Source: Arachnia rubra (lineage in GTDB: Bacteria > Actinomycetota > Actinomycetes > Propionibacteriales > Propionibacteriaceae). Taken from it: a DNA stretch of 64,000 nt. The notes under the pieces were generated by a model that made no database searches, was not told the origin of the DNA, and was given only the letters and a program-made list of their open reading frames with translations. Positions 52,983-62,848 of this stretch are shown here, piece by piece. Numbering within the stretch: the first letter of the stretch is position 1; every line of letters begins with the position of its first letter. The stretch spans positions 2,604,001 through 2,668,000 of the forward strand of contig NZ_AP024463.1 in the NCBI RefSeq assembly GCF_019973735.1. The letters run 5' to 3'. Position numbers and translations under genes: made by a program.

Positions 52983-53276
52983 TCACTCGTCGTGCTGGAC
53001 GACCTCGAAGCCCAGTAGCTCGATGGACATCCCGCGGCGTTCGTCGGATGTGTGGGCGCTGGTGTCGCGGGCGGCCACCCACGCGTCGTAGTTCTCGCGG
53101 GAGGCCCAGCGGGTGACGACGAAATAGCGCTCCTCGCCGAATTGGGGACGTAGCAGTTCGAATCCCTCAAAACCATCGGCTGAGTCGACGGCCCGTCTGC
53201 GGGCTGCGAATCGCCTTTCGACCTCAGGTCCCGCACCCTCGGGAATCCTCAGGGCTGTGATGTTCACAAACGTCAT
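52983..53276 (-). CDS. Heme-degrading monooxygenase (MhuD/IsdG-like)
   Basis: A 97-residue dimeric ferredoxin-like protein close in sequence to mycobacterial MhuD from memory. It has the N-terminal VNITALRIPEGAGPEVERRF with the heme-contacting Asn, GFEGFELLRP, EERYFVVTRWAS and SAHTSDERR with the proximal His. It should degrade heme and release iron, fitting a host-associated actinobacterium. Start 53276 follows GGAGGACAGC. No heme-uptake genes are adjacent; the upstream gene is the SF1-like protein, whose stop is 24 bp away. Confidence 0.88.
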   Translation of the reverse strand: MTFVNITALRIPEGAGPEVERRFAARRRAVDSADGFEGFELLRPQFGEERYFVVTRWASRENYDAWVAARDTSAHTSDERRGMSIELLGFEVVQHDE

Positions 53277-53300
53277 GCTGTCCTCCTGAACTCCTGTGAC

Positions 53301-56051
53301 CTAGCCGTCGGTGGTCTCCCGGGTGACGGGTGTGCTCACCCACACCCTCTCATCGCCTCGGTCGATTGTGGTGCCGAACCTCGCGAGCCGGTCCGCGAGG
53401 GTCTGCATTGAGGCTCTGGGCGGAATCCAGGTGGCGCTGACCCCGCAGGCGGCGGCGATGCTGGAGAGCACTTTGTCCGGGATCGCAGCCACCCGGAAGC
53501 GCGTCGAATCCCCAATAGCGATCACCCGCTGGGCGCTGTGGATGATCTCCAGCGCACGCTGCGGGGCGACCTGCTCGGCCTCGTCGGCGATCGCCCACCC
53601 AATGGCCTCAGGACCCAAGCTGCCGAACATCCCGCCAAACAGTTCGATGCCCGTGGTGACCACTGGGACCGCCAGGAAGAACAGCTGCCACGCCGCTCGG
53701 ATCTTCTCCAGGCCCAGATCCTCCGGGGCTTTTCCCGTGATGACGTCGATGGCGGTGCCGAGCGCGCCGACCATACGGACGGCGGTCCCCGCCAGGAGAG
53801 CCTCATGCAAGTTCAAGGCCGCCAGGAACAGCTCCGAGCGCGCAGCCTCCAGCTCCGCATCGAGCCAGGGGGCGTGGAGTTCGCGCCTTTCCCCCACCCA
53901 GTGCTCATCGGGATAATTGTCGCCGAGCCGGTTCTTGTCCGCCCTGATCTCACGACTCAGCTGATCCAGCTCGGCCCCTATGCTCTCCAGCTCCGGGGCC
54001 ATCTCCACCTGCTCCATCCGGAGTTTCTCAAAACGCCCCCGGAGCTCCTCACCCTGGTCGATCATCCGCTGGTATTCCTGCTCGGCCTGCTGCAGATTCC
54101 CAGTCGCCGCGTCATGCTGCCTGCGCCATTCCCGGGCAGAACCTCCCAGGGTGAAGAGAAACTCCGTCGCGCCCGGTTTGAAGGCCAGTGTCTTGTAGTG
54201 CTGGGTGGTCATGTCCTCGACCCGCTGCTTGGCGGCCCGCTCCGCCTCGGTGTTCGCCAGCATCTCGGACTCGACAGCAGAAAGCTCCGCCTCAACCACC
54301 GGCGTGCGGTCCTGGAGGATGCGTTCCCGCTCGATCAGGTCGCGTTGGGTCAGCATCGCCTGGCGGGCGTCGAGCCGGGTCTGGATGAGTTTGGTCACCT
54401 TCTTCTCAGCCTGCTGGAATTCGTGCCGGGCCATCCACCAGCTCCGGTGGGACGCCTTGCCGTCGCGCCAGTTCCTCAGCTTGCCCAGCATCCTGACCGA
54501 GGTGGTCTCCCCGGTGTCCGGGTCTGTTGTGTCTAACCAGAACTCGGCGCCGAATGCCTCCCTAGCATTCGCGTCGCCGAACCTGGCTGCGACCATTCCC
54601 CAGGCCGCGCTGGGGGCCGCCCCGTCCTGCGTCGGCTTCTCGGCGGGTGGTTCCTGCGAGCCATCCTGCGCCCCCTCCCCCAGGACAGCAGTGGCGATGT
54701 CGGCGAAATAGTCCGCGGATTCCCGCCACGGCTGGCCAATGGACTCGCGGCTCAAGAGGTCCGCCGCGATCTCACCGGCGGCCGCGTCGCTGCCCGCGAC
54801 CACCACCATCTCGAACCCACAGAACTCGTCACGGAGCTGCGGCATCACCCGCTGGAACCCCTTCGCATCCTTCCAGCTGTGCTCCTCAGGGGTGAAGGCC
54901 TCCGTCGGATGCGACAACCCGGCCAGCCGGCGCGCACGCTCCACGACATTGCCCGCCAGGATGTCGCGCAGCACGACGGTCCGGCCGGGCCCGGACGTGA
55001 CGTTGATCCCCAGCAGCCCTCTCGTGGGCGCCAGGTCGTCAAGGGCCCGGTTGATGACGAACTGCTGCCTCAGGGTCGGGGAATGTGACGGGTCGCGGGG
55101 CCAGCGGCCGCGGGGAAGCCGCTCCGGTGAGGTCAGGGCGTCCACTGCCTCCGGTTCGGCGACGATGTCGATCCGGCTGGTCTCGGCCAGCTCCTGGTCC
55201 TTGGTGAGGTAGGCACGCAGCGCCGCTCCCACCTCGCCCTCCTCCTGCAGGGCTGCAATGACGATGTCCAGCTCCTCCTGGAAGGGACTGCCGGGAAAGT
55301 GCGGTTCCGCGATCTCACCGCCCTGGGGGATGTCAGTCAGCTGGCTCTTCAAGAGGATCCGGTCCATGGACAGCTCACGGGCGCCCTCGATACCCCAGGT
55401 CTTCTCAACGATGCGCAGCAGCTCCTTCAGGGAGTCGGCGTCCTGGGGCGGCGGAAGCTCCTCCTCGACGCTTGCACGCCGCGCCCTCTCGAAGGAGCCG
55501 ATCATCTCATCCAGCCGGGTCTGCGCGGAGGCGAATTCATCGATCCACCCGGGACCGGGGTCCTCTCCGTGGGCAACCCTCCCGATCGCCCAGAGCGCCG
55601 CCGACAACACCGCGGACCCGGGGATGATCCGCCCGTTCTCGTCCAGCACCAAGAAAACGCAGGCACCGTCTCCCGTGGGTAGTCCCGCGTGCGCAGGCTC
55701 CTCTTTGGACACCCTGCGGAGCCACTCGTAGGTGTCCTTGAGCCGGTACACCCCGAGGAAGACGAGGTGCCGCCAGGCCTTCGGCGTCTCCTCCTGCTCA
55801 TTCTCCGGGGTCTGGAGCACGTCCCACGGTAGCGGGCTGGAAGGCACCCACTCGATCACCTGCTCTTTCCCGTCCCCGTCAGCGAGCGAGAAGAGGCGTG
55901 GCATCGGCTGCGGGCTGAAGAGCTCAAGCAGCCGCCAGAACGTGAGAATCTGGCGGCGCTCATTATCAAGAAAGCCCGGCATGGCTACCATCTTGCCGTT
56001 GAAGAGACTCAAACGCACTCGTCTTTCTACCCGACGACATCCGGGATCCAT
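53301..56051 (-). CDS. SF1 helicase-like protein with degenerate P-loop, lacking RecA2
   Basis: A 916-residue open frame. An N-terminal domain (about 20-330) without recognisable motifs is followed by INVTSGPGRTVVLRD near 349-363, which aligns with the Upf1/DNA2-type Walker A (GPPGTGKTTLLRD) but with the Lys replaced by Arg and the first Gly lost. A long insertion with coiled coils (about 545-760) is followed by motif II ADEAEQVAPQRAL near 822, then VIAIGDSTRF, where Gln of the usual GDPLQL is missing. The frame stops 60 residues later at the end of RecA1, where relatives continue into the second RecA domain. It is probably inactive as a helicase, or a repurposed scaffold. Start uncertain; ATGs at 55991 and 55982 are possible. 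Confidence 0.8.
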   Translation of the reverse strand: MDPGCRRVERRVRLSLFNGKMVAMPGFLDNERRQILTFWRLLELFSPQPMPRLFSLADGDGKEQVIEWVPSSPLPWDVLQTPENEQEETPKAWRHLVFLGVYRLKDTYEWLRRVSKEEPAHAGLPTGDGACVFLVLDENGRIIPGSAVLSAALWAIGRVAHGEDPGPGWIDEFASAQTRLDEMIGSFERARRASVEEELPPPQDADSLKELLRIVEKTWGIEGARELSMDRILLKSQLTDIPQGGEIAEPHFPGSPFQEELDIVIAALQEEGEVGAALRAYLTKDQELAETSRIDIVAEPEAVDALTSPERLPRGRWPRDPSHSPTLRQQFVINRALDDLAPTRGLLGINVTSGPGRTVVLRDILAGNVVERARRLAGLSHPTEAFTPEEHSWKDAKGFQRVMPQLRDEFCGFEMVVVAGSDAAAGEIAADLLSRESIGQPWRESADYFADIATAVLGEGAQDGSQEPPAEKPTQDGAAPSAAWGMVAARFGDANAREAFGAEFWLDTTDPDTGETTSVRMLGKLRNWRDGKASHRSWWMARHEFQQAEKKVTKLIQTRLDARQAMLTQRDLIERERILQDRTPVVEAELSAVESEMLANTEAERAAKQRVEDMTTQHYKTLAFKPGATEFLFTLGGSAREWRRQHDAATGNLQQAEQEYQRMIDQGEELRGRFEKLRMEQVEMAPELESIGAELDQLSREIRADKNRLGDNYPDEHWVGERRELHAPWLDAELEAARSELFLAALNLHEALLAGTAVRMVGALGTAIDVITGKAPEDLGLEKIRAAWQLFFLAVPVVTTGIELFGGMFGSLGPEAIGWAIADEAEQVAPQRALEIIHSAQRVIAIGDSTRFRVAAIPDKVLSSIAAACGVSATWIPPRASMQTLADRLARFGTTIDRGDERVWVSTPVTRETTDG

Positions 56052-56123
56052 CCTAGAGCGTCACGCGAAATAACTTCGCGCCAGTGGTTTTCCTCTCCAG
56101 GATTGCCTCTGCCGGCCCCACCC

Positions 56124-56708
56124 CTACAGGGCAAGCCTGCGGGCAGCCCTCACCACCGACTCCCGGCGCCGGGCATGCTCGGCCTCGGTGGCTGGCCCGG
56201 TCAGCATACGCGCGACCTGCGGCACTGATGACCACCAGCTGGCCAGCGACAACACCAAGAAGACGATGTGATCGGCATCAAAGTCACCGGTGATCACCTT
56301 CCCCCGCTGGCCATCAAGGACAGCCGCCGTCTTGTAGCTGTAGTGCTCGCGCCGCTGTTCCTCGTCGGGCACCTCCTCGGCGTCGAAGATGAGTCCCTCC
56401 CAGCGCAGCAGCCGCCCGAGCTCCGGGTGCTCCAGATGGTAGTCATAGACCTGTCCCGCATAGTCGCCGATGTCCTCTTTGGCGAAAGATTCGACGGGCA
56501 GGGCCTGCGCCACCTTGGCGAGTTCCTCACGCAGGACCCGGGAGAACAGCTCGCGCTTGCCGCCGAAGTAGTTGTAGACGCGCTCCTTGTTGACTCCCGC
56601 CGCCTTGGCGATCCGCTCGATGGTGGTGCCGTCTGGGCCATGGGCCGCGAACTCACTCGTGGCCGCCTCCAAGATGCGGCGTTTCGTCGCCTCAGTGTCC
56701 CAGGCCAT
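56124..56708 (-). CDS. TetR-family regulator of the adjacent MFS gene
   Basis: A 194-residue TetR regulator. The N-terminal helix-turn-helix is TKRRILEAATSEFAAHGPDGTTIERIAKAAGVNKERVYNYFGGKRELF, followed by an all-helical ligand-binding domain. It is divergent from an MFS exporter gene, and the 102-bp gap holds two copies of a CCAAC...GTTGG palindrome, typical of a repressor-exporter pair. The effector is unknown. Confidence 0.93.
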   Translation of the reverse strand: MAWDTEATKRRILEAATSEFAAHGPDGTTIERIAKAAGVNKERVYNYFGGKRELFSRVLREELAKVAQALPVESFAKEDIGDYAGQVYDYHLEHPELGRLLRWEGLIFDAEEVPDEEQRREHYSYKTAAVLDGQRGKVITGDFDADHIVFLVLSLASWWSSVPQVARMLTGPATEAEHARRRESVVRAARRLAL

Positions 56709-56735
56709 CGCTCATTCCCGTTCATTGCTCAAATT

Positions 56736-56798
56736 CCAACGATTTGGTTGGATTTCGGCGCCGCATCGCACTACCCTCTTTTCCAACGATCACGTTGG
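56736..56798. promoter_or_regulatory. Two palindromic TetR operators
   Basis: CCAACGATTTGGTTGG (56736-56751) and CCAACGATCACGTTGG (56783-56798) share the same half-sites CCAAC/GTTGG with 6-base centres, 47 bases apart. The second is perfect over CCAACG/CGTTGG. They lie between the divergent TetR and MFS starts and very likely bind the TetR product. Confidence 0.8.
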
Positions 56799-56810
56799 GA
56801 AGGAAGGTAT

Positions 56811-58055
56811 ATGACGCCGGATCCCGAAAGCACCCCCGTGGCAAGGACGGGAGGAGACCAGCCCGGCCAGGAGGAGACTTTCCCAGCCAGTGTAGGTGGG
56901 GTCTCAGTGCTGGTCATCACAGCGTTGGCGGTGTTGTCGCAGCTCTACGCGGCGATCCCGCTACTGGTGCCAGTCGGCACTGCCCTGGGTGGCAGTGCGA
57001 CGTTCGCGCTCTCCACAGCCTATGGACTGTGCTATGCCCTCGGCTTCCTCCTCTGGGGGCCAATAGCAGACCGGTATGGTCGCAGACGGGTCATGATCAC
57101 CGGACTGGCCTGCCTGGTGGTCACGACGTTCGGATGCGGACTGGCCAGCTCGCTTCCGCTGCTTGCCGTGCTGCGCGGCGCACAGGGGTTGATGGCCTCC
57201 AGCCTTCCCCCCGTCGGGCTGGCCTACCTCAGCGAGGCCGTGACTCCCAAGCACCGAGCGACGGCGATCGGAGCGATGTCCACCGCTTTCCTCGTCGCTG
57301 GGATCGTCGGGCAGATAGGGGCGCAGGCTGTGGCTGAGCGGTTCGGATGGAGTTGGGTGTTCTTCGGCAGCGCCTGTCTGCTTGCGCTGTGCATGCTGTC
57401 GATCGCCCTGCTGGTGCGTGAGCCTGGCCGCGCGCCGTCTCCCGGTGGGCTCGGCCAGCAGTTCCTCACCATCGTCCAGCTCTTTTCCAGGGGCGATGTG
57501 CTGTTCCTGTGCGCCGCGCACCTCACGCTCCTGTTGTCTTTTGTCGCCATGTATACCGGTCTCGGCATGCATCTGACTGCTCTCGGGCACGATCCGGGAA
57601 CGGTGTTTGCACTGCGACTGGCCGGCCTGCCGGGCATGTTTGTCGCGCTGGCCGCGGGGCCCCTGACCCGCAGACTGGGTGGCAGCACGGGCCTTACACG
57701 GACGGGTTTCCTGGTCGCTGGTCTCGGATTGGTCGCAGAGGCCCTGGCTCCAGAATCGATGATCGGCCTAGGGCTCGCCAGCCTGGTCTTCGTGACTGGC
57801 ATCGCCCTGGCTGTACCGGCCATGATCGCGCTGTTCGGGCAGGCCGCCGCGCCCCGGCGTGGAAGCGGCATGGCTATCAACGGCTTCGTCCTGTTCATCG
57901 GTGCCAGCCTTGGTCCGGTCCTGGCCACCGCCGGGCTGAGTTTCACCATCCTGTTGTTGGTCATCGCGCTGCTCCTGGGAATCGCCGCCGTCTTCGTGAC
58001 GCTGTCCGCCCGCGCTGCGGCGTCAGCAACAGCAAAAAGACCCAAGGAGTCCTAG
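56811..58055 (+). CDS. MFS transporter (12-helix)
   Basis: A 414-residue major facilitator with 12 predicted helices. Motif A is LLWGPIADRYGRRRVMITG near 75, and the second helix set includes RGAQGLMASSLPPVGLAYLSE near 115 and STAFLVAGIVGQIGAQAVAERFGWSWVFF. It has an acidic N-terminal tail of about 30 residues. ATG 56811 follows GGAAGGAAGG. It is probably repressed by the divergent TetR through the paired operators. Substrate unknown. Confidence 0.93.
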   Translation: MTPDPESTPVARTGGDQPGQEETFPASVGGVSVLVITALAVLSQLYAAIPLLVPVGTALGGSATFALSTAYGLCYALGFLLWGPIADRYGRRRVMITGLACLVVTTFGCGLASSLPLLAVLRGAQGLMASSLPPVGLAYLSEAVTPKHRATAIGAMSTAFLVAGIVGQIGAQAVAERFGWSWVFFGSACLLALCMLSIALLVREPGRAPSPGGLGQQFLTIVQLFSRGDVLFLCAAHLTLLLSFVAMYTGLGMHLTALGHDPGTVFALRLAGLPGMFVALAAGPLTRRLGGSTGLTRTGFLVAGLGLVAEALAPESMIGLGLASLVFVTGIALAVPAMIALFGQAAAPRRGSGMAINGFVLFIGASLGPVLATAGLSFTILLLVIALLLGIAAVFVTLSARAAASATAKRPKES

Positions 58056-58361
58056 GAGTTCTTGGGAGCGGTGAGGGCGCGCAACCGGACGAGCCGCTGA
58101 TAGGAGGCCGTCCCAGGGACCGCGGTCCAGGCGACGACCTGCATGTCCGGGTCGGCGTTCCACGTCAGCGCCGACCATTCAAGTTCGAGATCCCCGACCA
58201 GCGGGGGATGCAGCACCTTAACTCCCCAGGTGCGCGGCGCGACCTCGTGGCTGGCCCGGCACCCGGCGCATACCGAACGACGTCGTTATCCCCACGGCCT
58301 CGGGTGTCAGGCCAGCTCGCCGCGCCCGCAGGAAGTCACCGAGGACGGTTGATGAAGCCAT
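58052..58361 (-). pseudogene. Decayed MmyB-like helix-turn-helix regulator
   Basis: The start of an XRE/MmyB-type regulator is visible (ASSTVLGDFLRARRAGLTPEAVG...RRVPGQP, from ATG 58361), then the frame stops. In another frame the C-terminus typical of MmyB proteins follows (LVGDLELEWSALTWNADPDMQVVAWTAVPGTASYQRL...) to a TAG at 58052. The roughly 180 residues of the middle are gone, with the junction near 58225. Such regulators usually sit divergent to the oxidoreductase they control, as here with the gene at 58501. Both parts are seen directly; loss of function is inferred. Confidence 0.8.
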
Positions 58362-58500
58362 GGCTGTGACTATTCCAGAAGAACCGGCTCCATGCCGTGT
58401 CACTGCCAGGGAAAGACGCTCCTAGGTTCGATGCTTGCTGTTACCGGACCAGAAATAAATACTGGCCACAATCCCAAACGTCTTCCAAAGGAGCACACTC

Positions 58501-59523
58501 ATGCGTGCAACCGTCATGTACGGCGCCGGCGACGTCCGCGTTGAGGATCGTCCCGCCCCAGCCATCGAGGAGGACACCGATGCAATCGTGCGCGTCGTGC
58601 GCACCTGTATCTGCGGTTCCGACCTGCACCCTTACCACTCAATGGCGGCCTCCAGCGACGGCACCACCATGGGTCACGAGATGATCGGCGTGGTGGAGCA
58701 GACCGGCGACCTGGTCTCCACCGTCACCCCGGGCGACCTGGTGATCGCACCATTCGCCTTCTCCGACAACACCTGCGACATCTGCCTGGACGGCTTCCAG
58801 ACCGCCTGTCCGCACGGAGGGTATTTCAGCACCTGCCAGTCCGAGGTGGTGCGCGTACCACAGGCCGACGGCACCCTCGTCGTCGCGCCCGCCACCGAGG
58901 ATGAGGCGATCCTGAAGTCCTATCTGGCGCTGTCCGACGTGTACTTAACCGGCTACCACGCCGCCTTCATGGGCAAGGTGGAGCCGGGCAAGTCGGTGAC
59001 GGTGATCGGCGACGGCGCAGTGGGGCTGTCCGCGGTGCTGGCCGCCTCCCGGATGGGTGCCGACCGGATCATCCTGATGGGCCGTCACACCGACCGCACC
59101 GACCTGGGCCGCGACTTCGGTGCCACCGACGTGGTCGCTGAGCGCGGTCAGGAGGGCGTTGAGAAGGTACGAAGCATGACCGACAGGCAAGGCACCCACG
59201 TCGTCCTGGAGGCCGTCGGCCACATGGCCGCCTATGAGCAGTCCTATGGGGTGGTGCGCTCTGGTGGGGTCATCAGCCGGGTCGGGGTCCCGCAGTATGA
59301 GGACGCGCCGGTCGGTTTCATGAGCCTCTTCGGCCGCAACATCACCCTGACCGGCGGGCCGGCCCCGGTGCGCGCCTATCTGGAACAGGGATTGAAGGAC
59401 GTCACCTCCGGCCTGATCAACCCAGGACAGCTGTTCGACGTCACCCTGCCGCTCGACGAGGCCCCCAAGGGTTACGAGCTGATGGACTCCCGCAAAGCCC
59501 TGAAGGTGATGCTCAAGCCCTGA
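58501..59523 (+). CDS. Zinc-dependent alcohol dehydrogenase family protein
   Basis: A 340-residue MDR dehydrogenase. The catalytic-zinc site is CICGSDLHPYH and GHEMIG near 40-65, and the structural-zinc region has three Cys in CDICLDGFQTAC near 95. The NAD fold is VTVIGDGAVGLSAVLAASRMGA near 162. The Asp/Glu after the fold is replaced by GRH, suggesting NADP preference. It is the first of three oxidoreductase genes (58501-61553), probably an operon once controlled by the decayed MmyB-like regulator. Confidence 0.93.
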   Translation: MRATVMYGAGDVRVEDRPAPAIEEDTDAIVRVVRTCICGSDLHPYHSMAASSDGTTMGHEMIGVVEQTGDLVSTVTPGDLVIAPFAFSDNTCDICLDGFQTACPHGGYFSTCQSEVVRVPQADGTLVVAPATEDEAILKSYLALSDVYLTGYHAAFMGKVEPGKSVTVIGDGAVGLSAVLAASRMGADRIILMGRHTDRTDLGRDFGATDVVAERGQEGVEKVRSMTDRQGTHVVLEAVGHMAAYEQSYGVVRSGGVISRVGVPQYEDAPVGFMSLFGRNITLTGGPAPVRAYLEQGLKDVTSGLINPGQLFDVTLPLDEAPKGYELMDSRKALKVMLKP

Positions 59524-59594
59524 CGGCAGTCCGCCGGGGGCCGCTTCCGGCGGCTCTCTTCGACCCCACACCTGTCAGCTAGGAGGATTCAGGC

Positions 59595-60545
59595 ATGCAT
59601 GCCATCGGTTTCGACACTTATGGGGCTCCCCAGGTGCTCCACCCCGTCAACCTCCCGGACCCCACACCGGGCGCCGGCGAGGTACTGGTCCGCGTCGCGG
59701 CCGCGGGAGTCGCCCCCGTCGACGCGATGGCCCGCTCCGGCCTGCTCGCGGCTCTGTACGAGAGACAGCAGCCGCCCTTCGTCCCCGGGATGGAGATCGC
59801 CGGGACGGTGGAGGTGCTCGGGATTGGGGTCAGCGACGGTGAGCTTTCCGCGGGTACCCCCGTGGCCGCCTTCGTCGACTTCAAGGGCGCGCATGGCGGC
59901 TACAGCGAGCTGCTCGCACTGCCGGCGGAGTCGGTGGTGCGCGCCCCCGCCGGGCTGTCGATGCCCGAGGCGGCCACCACTGTGCTCAATCCCCTGACCG
60001 CCCGCAATGCCTTGGATGCGCTGGACCTGCCGGCCGGGGCGACGCTGCTGGTGACCGGTGCCGCTGGTGCGGTCGGCGGGTATCTCGTCCAGCTGGCCGC
60101 GCATGCGGGCCTGCGGGTCGTGGCCCAAGCCAGTGCCGGGAACGAGAAGCTGGTGCGCGACCTCGGCGCGGCGTGGTTCGTGCCGCGTGACGCAGACCTG
60201 GCACAGGCCGTCAAGGCACAGCTGCCGGATGGCGTCGATGCTGTGGTGGACACCGCGAACATCGGGGTTGCGGTCGCTGATGCGGTCCGTGACGGCGGCC
60301 AGTACGCGGCGCTTCGCCCCTCGACGGACGAGACCGGCCGCGGCATCGCGGTCAAGGGCCTCAATGTGCGCCAGCGTGCCACCGACCACGCCGCGATCGC
60401 GGCCCTGCGCGACCTTTTCGACCAGGGGGTGCTGACCGCGCGGCTCGGTGAGGTCGTCCCAGCCCGCGACGCTGCCCGCGCCCACGAGCTGCTGGAGACC
60501 GGTGGGTTGCGAGGCCGCATCGCCCTGGACCTGACAGCTTTCTAA
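59595..60545 (+). CDS. NADP-dependent MDR oxidoreductase (quinone reductase-like)
   Basis: A 316-residue zinc-less MDR. The N-terminal domain is VLVRVAAAGVAPVDAMARSG, FVPGMEIAGTVEVLG; the cofactor domain is ATLLVTGAAGAVGGYLVQLAAHAGLRVV near 150. Active-site zinc ligands are missing, as in the NADPH:quinone/alkenal reductase group. ATG 59595 follows AGGAGG. Lies between the zinc dehydrogenase and the aldo/keto reductase, with 72 bp and 6 bp gaps. Confidence 0.92.
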   Translation: MHAIGFDTYGAPQVLHPVNLPDPTPGAGEVLVRVAAAGVAPVDAMARSGLLAALYERQQPPFVPGMEIAGTVEVLGIGVSDGELSAGTPVAAFVDFKGAHGGYSELLALPAESVVRAPAGLSMPEAATTVLNPLTARNALDALDLPAGATLLVTGAAGAVGGYLVQLAAHAGLRVVAQASAGNEKLVRDLGAAWFVPRDADLAQAVKAQLPDGVDAVVDTANIGVAVADAVRDGGQYAALRPSTDETGRGIAVKGLNVRQRATDHAAIAALRDLFDQGVLTARLGEVVPARDAARAHELLETGGLRGRIALDLTAF

Positions 60546-61553
<1,008 letters not shown>

Positions 61554-61560
61554 CTCCCCC

Positions 61561-62073
61561 CACCCGGCACAACAGATACACCAAGACGGATACACACCGA
61601 ATGACCGATACGGAATCACGGTCCTGTGCGGGCTGTGGTGGGGCTATTTCCTCTTCGGTCCCACCACCCTCCAGAGCGTCCTGGAGGAGAGCGAGAACCG
61701 CATCGAGCTGATCAGGCCGGTGCTGTCGTACGGGCACCTGGCGCTCGCCGCCGGGATCGTCGCCATCGCTGCGGGCATCGGCCAGGCTGTTGCCGATCCC
61801 GGGGAGCCGCTGCAGGTGGACAACGCGATCCTGCTGTTCGGCGGCACGATGCTTTACCTGGTCACTTTCGCCTTCACCCGGTGGCGGCTCTTCCAGACCC
61901 TCGCGGTGCCGCGGCTGTCAGCGGCGGCTGCGGTCCTGATCCTGTTCTTCCTGTCGACGCAGGTCGCGGCGATCTACTCGGTCGCCCTGCTGGCTGTCGC
62001 GCTGATCATCTTGAACATGGTCGAGAGCGTGGTGCTGCCCCGCACCCTCCGGAAGCCCGGGACCGCAGGGTAG
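61561..62073 (+). pseudogene. C-terminal remnant of an LtrA-like membrane protein
   Basis: The plus-strand frame from 61561 to the stop at 62071 encodes GYTPNDRYGITVLCGLWWGYFLFG... then SYGHLALAAGIVAIAAGIGQAV and three more hydrophobic segments, matching the last half of low-temperature-requirement A proteins (about 380 residues when whole). No plausible start codon precedes LCGLWWGYFLF; the frame fades into the aldo/keto reductase stop region. The N-terminal half seems to have been deleted. A GTG at 61720 could start a 117-residue fragment. Confidence 0.7.
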
Positions 62074-62760
62074 GCGCAGGCTGATCCCGGCCCCGGCCAG
62101 GCCTACAACACCGCCTGGGGTGAGACGGACGGCGCGGGTGTCGGCGATGCGTTCAACCCAGCCCTGCGCGAAGAACGCCTGGCAGATGCTGACGCCAAGC
62201 GGTCCTGCGAGGTGGAAGCGACGCTCGGTGGCGTCCAGGCAGGCGGCGCCCCGGGTGGTCTCCGGGATTCCCCAGCTGGCGAGAAGATCCAGTCCGCCGG
62301 AGGTGGGCTGGAAGTCGTCATCCATCAGGCCGCAGTGCTGAAGCTGCGCGGCGAGACCGACGCCGAGACGTCCGGCAAGGTGCCGGTAGCAGGTGCGACC
62401 GGCACGCAGGCGATCCCCCGCGCGGTGGGCACCGAGGCTGGGCGGGGTCGCGACGGTGGTGCCAGAGACGACGGCGAGGTCCTCGATGATGCGCGCGATG
62501 CATTCCCCCGCTAGGCGCAGGTAGCGGTGACGTCCCTGGCGGATCTCCTCGGCGAAGCCACGGGCGACGAGCAGGTTGGCGTGTTCGCTCGCTGTGGAGC
62601 GGGCCAGGCCGCAGTACCTCCCCAGTTCACCGGCCGTCCAGGCTCGCCCATCCATCAGCGCGGCGCACATGGCCGCCCGCGACGAGTCGGCCAGCACCGC
62701 CGCGGCCGTGGAGATGTCGGGTACCGGTTCAGGGAATGTGCGGGCTCTCATCTTCTCCAT
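61918..62760 (-). CDS. ArsR-like regulator with aberrant read-through C-terminus
   Basis: The first 225 residues form a normal ArsR-type regulator: a winged helix (ISTAAAVLADSSRAAMCAALMDGRAWTAGELGRYCGLARSTASEHANLLVARGF) and a domain with Cys residues (CYRHLAGRLG, DDDFQPT, FHLAGPLGVSICQAFFAQGW, RAVRLTPGG). After LTPGG the frame leaves the family sequence and runs antisense through the LtrA remnant, adding a low-complexity Gln/Arg/Asp tail to residue 280. The ATG 62760 with GGAG five bases upstream is preferred to 62931. It is divergent from the MFS gene at 62849. Confidence 0.8.
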   Translation of the reverse strand: MEKMRARTFPEPVPDISTAAAVLADSSRAAMCAALMDGRAWTAGELGRYCGLARSTASEHANLLVARGFAEEIRQGRHRYLRLAGECIARIIEDLAVVSGTTVATPPSLGAHRAGDRLRAGRTCYRHLAGRLGVGLAAQLQHCGLMDDDFQPTSGGLDLLASWGIPETTRGAACLDATERRFHLAGPLGVSICQAFFAQGWVERIADTRAVRLTPGGVVGLAGAGISLRLPCGPGLPEGAGQHHALDHVQDDQRDSQQGDRVDRRDLRRQEEQDQDRSRR

Positions 62761-62848
62761 TCTGGCTCCGGCTTCGTTCGGCCTGCACCGAACATTCCAC
62801 GTGCGAGCATCGAGGCGACACCTGGCAGCCGAGGAAAGGGATGCCCGC

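Noticed and set aside
58397..58684. Short plus-strand open frames before and over the start of the zinc dehydrogenase
   Set aside because: They overlap the well-supported gene at 58501 in other frames and lack any signature.
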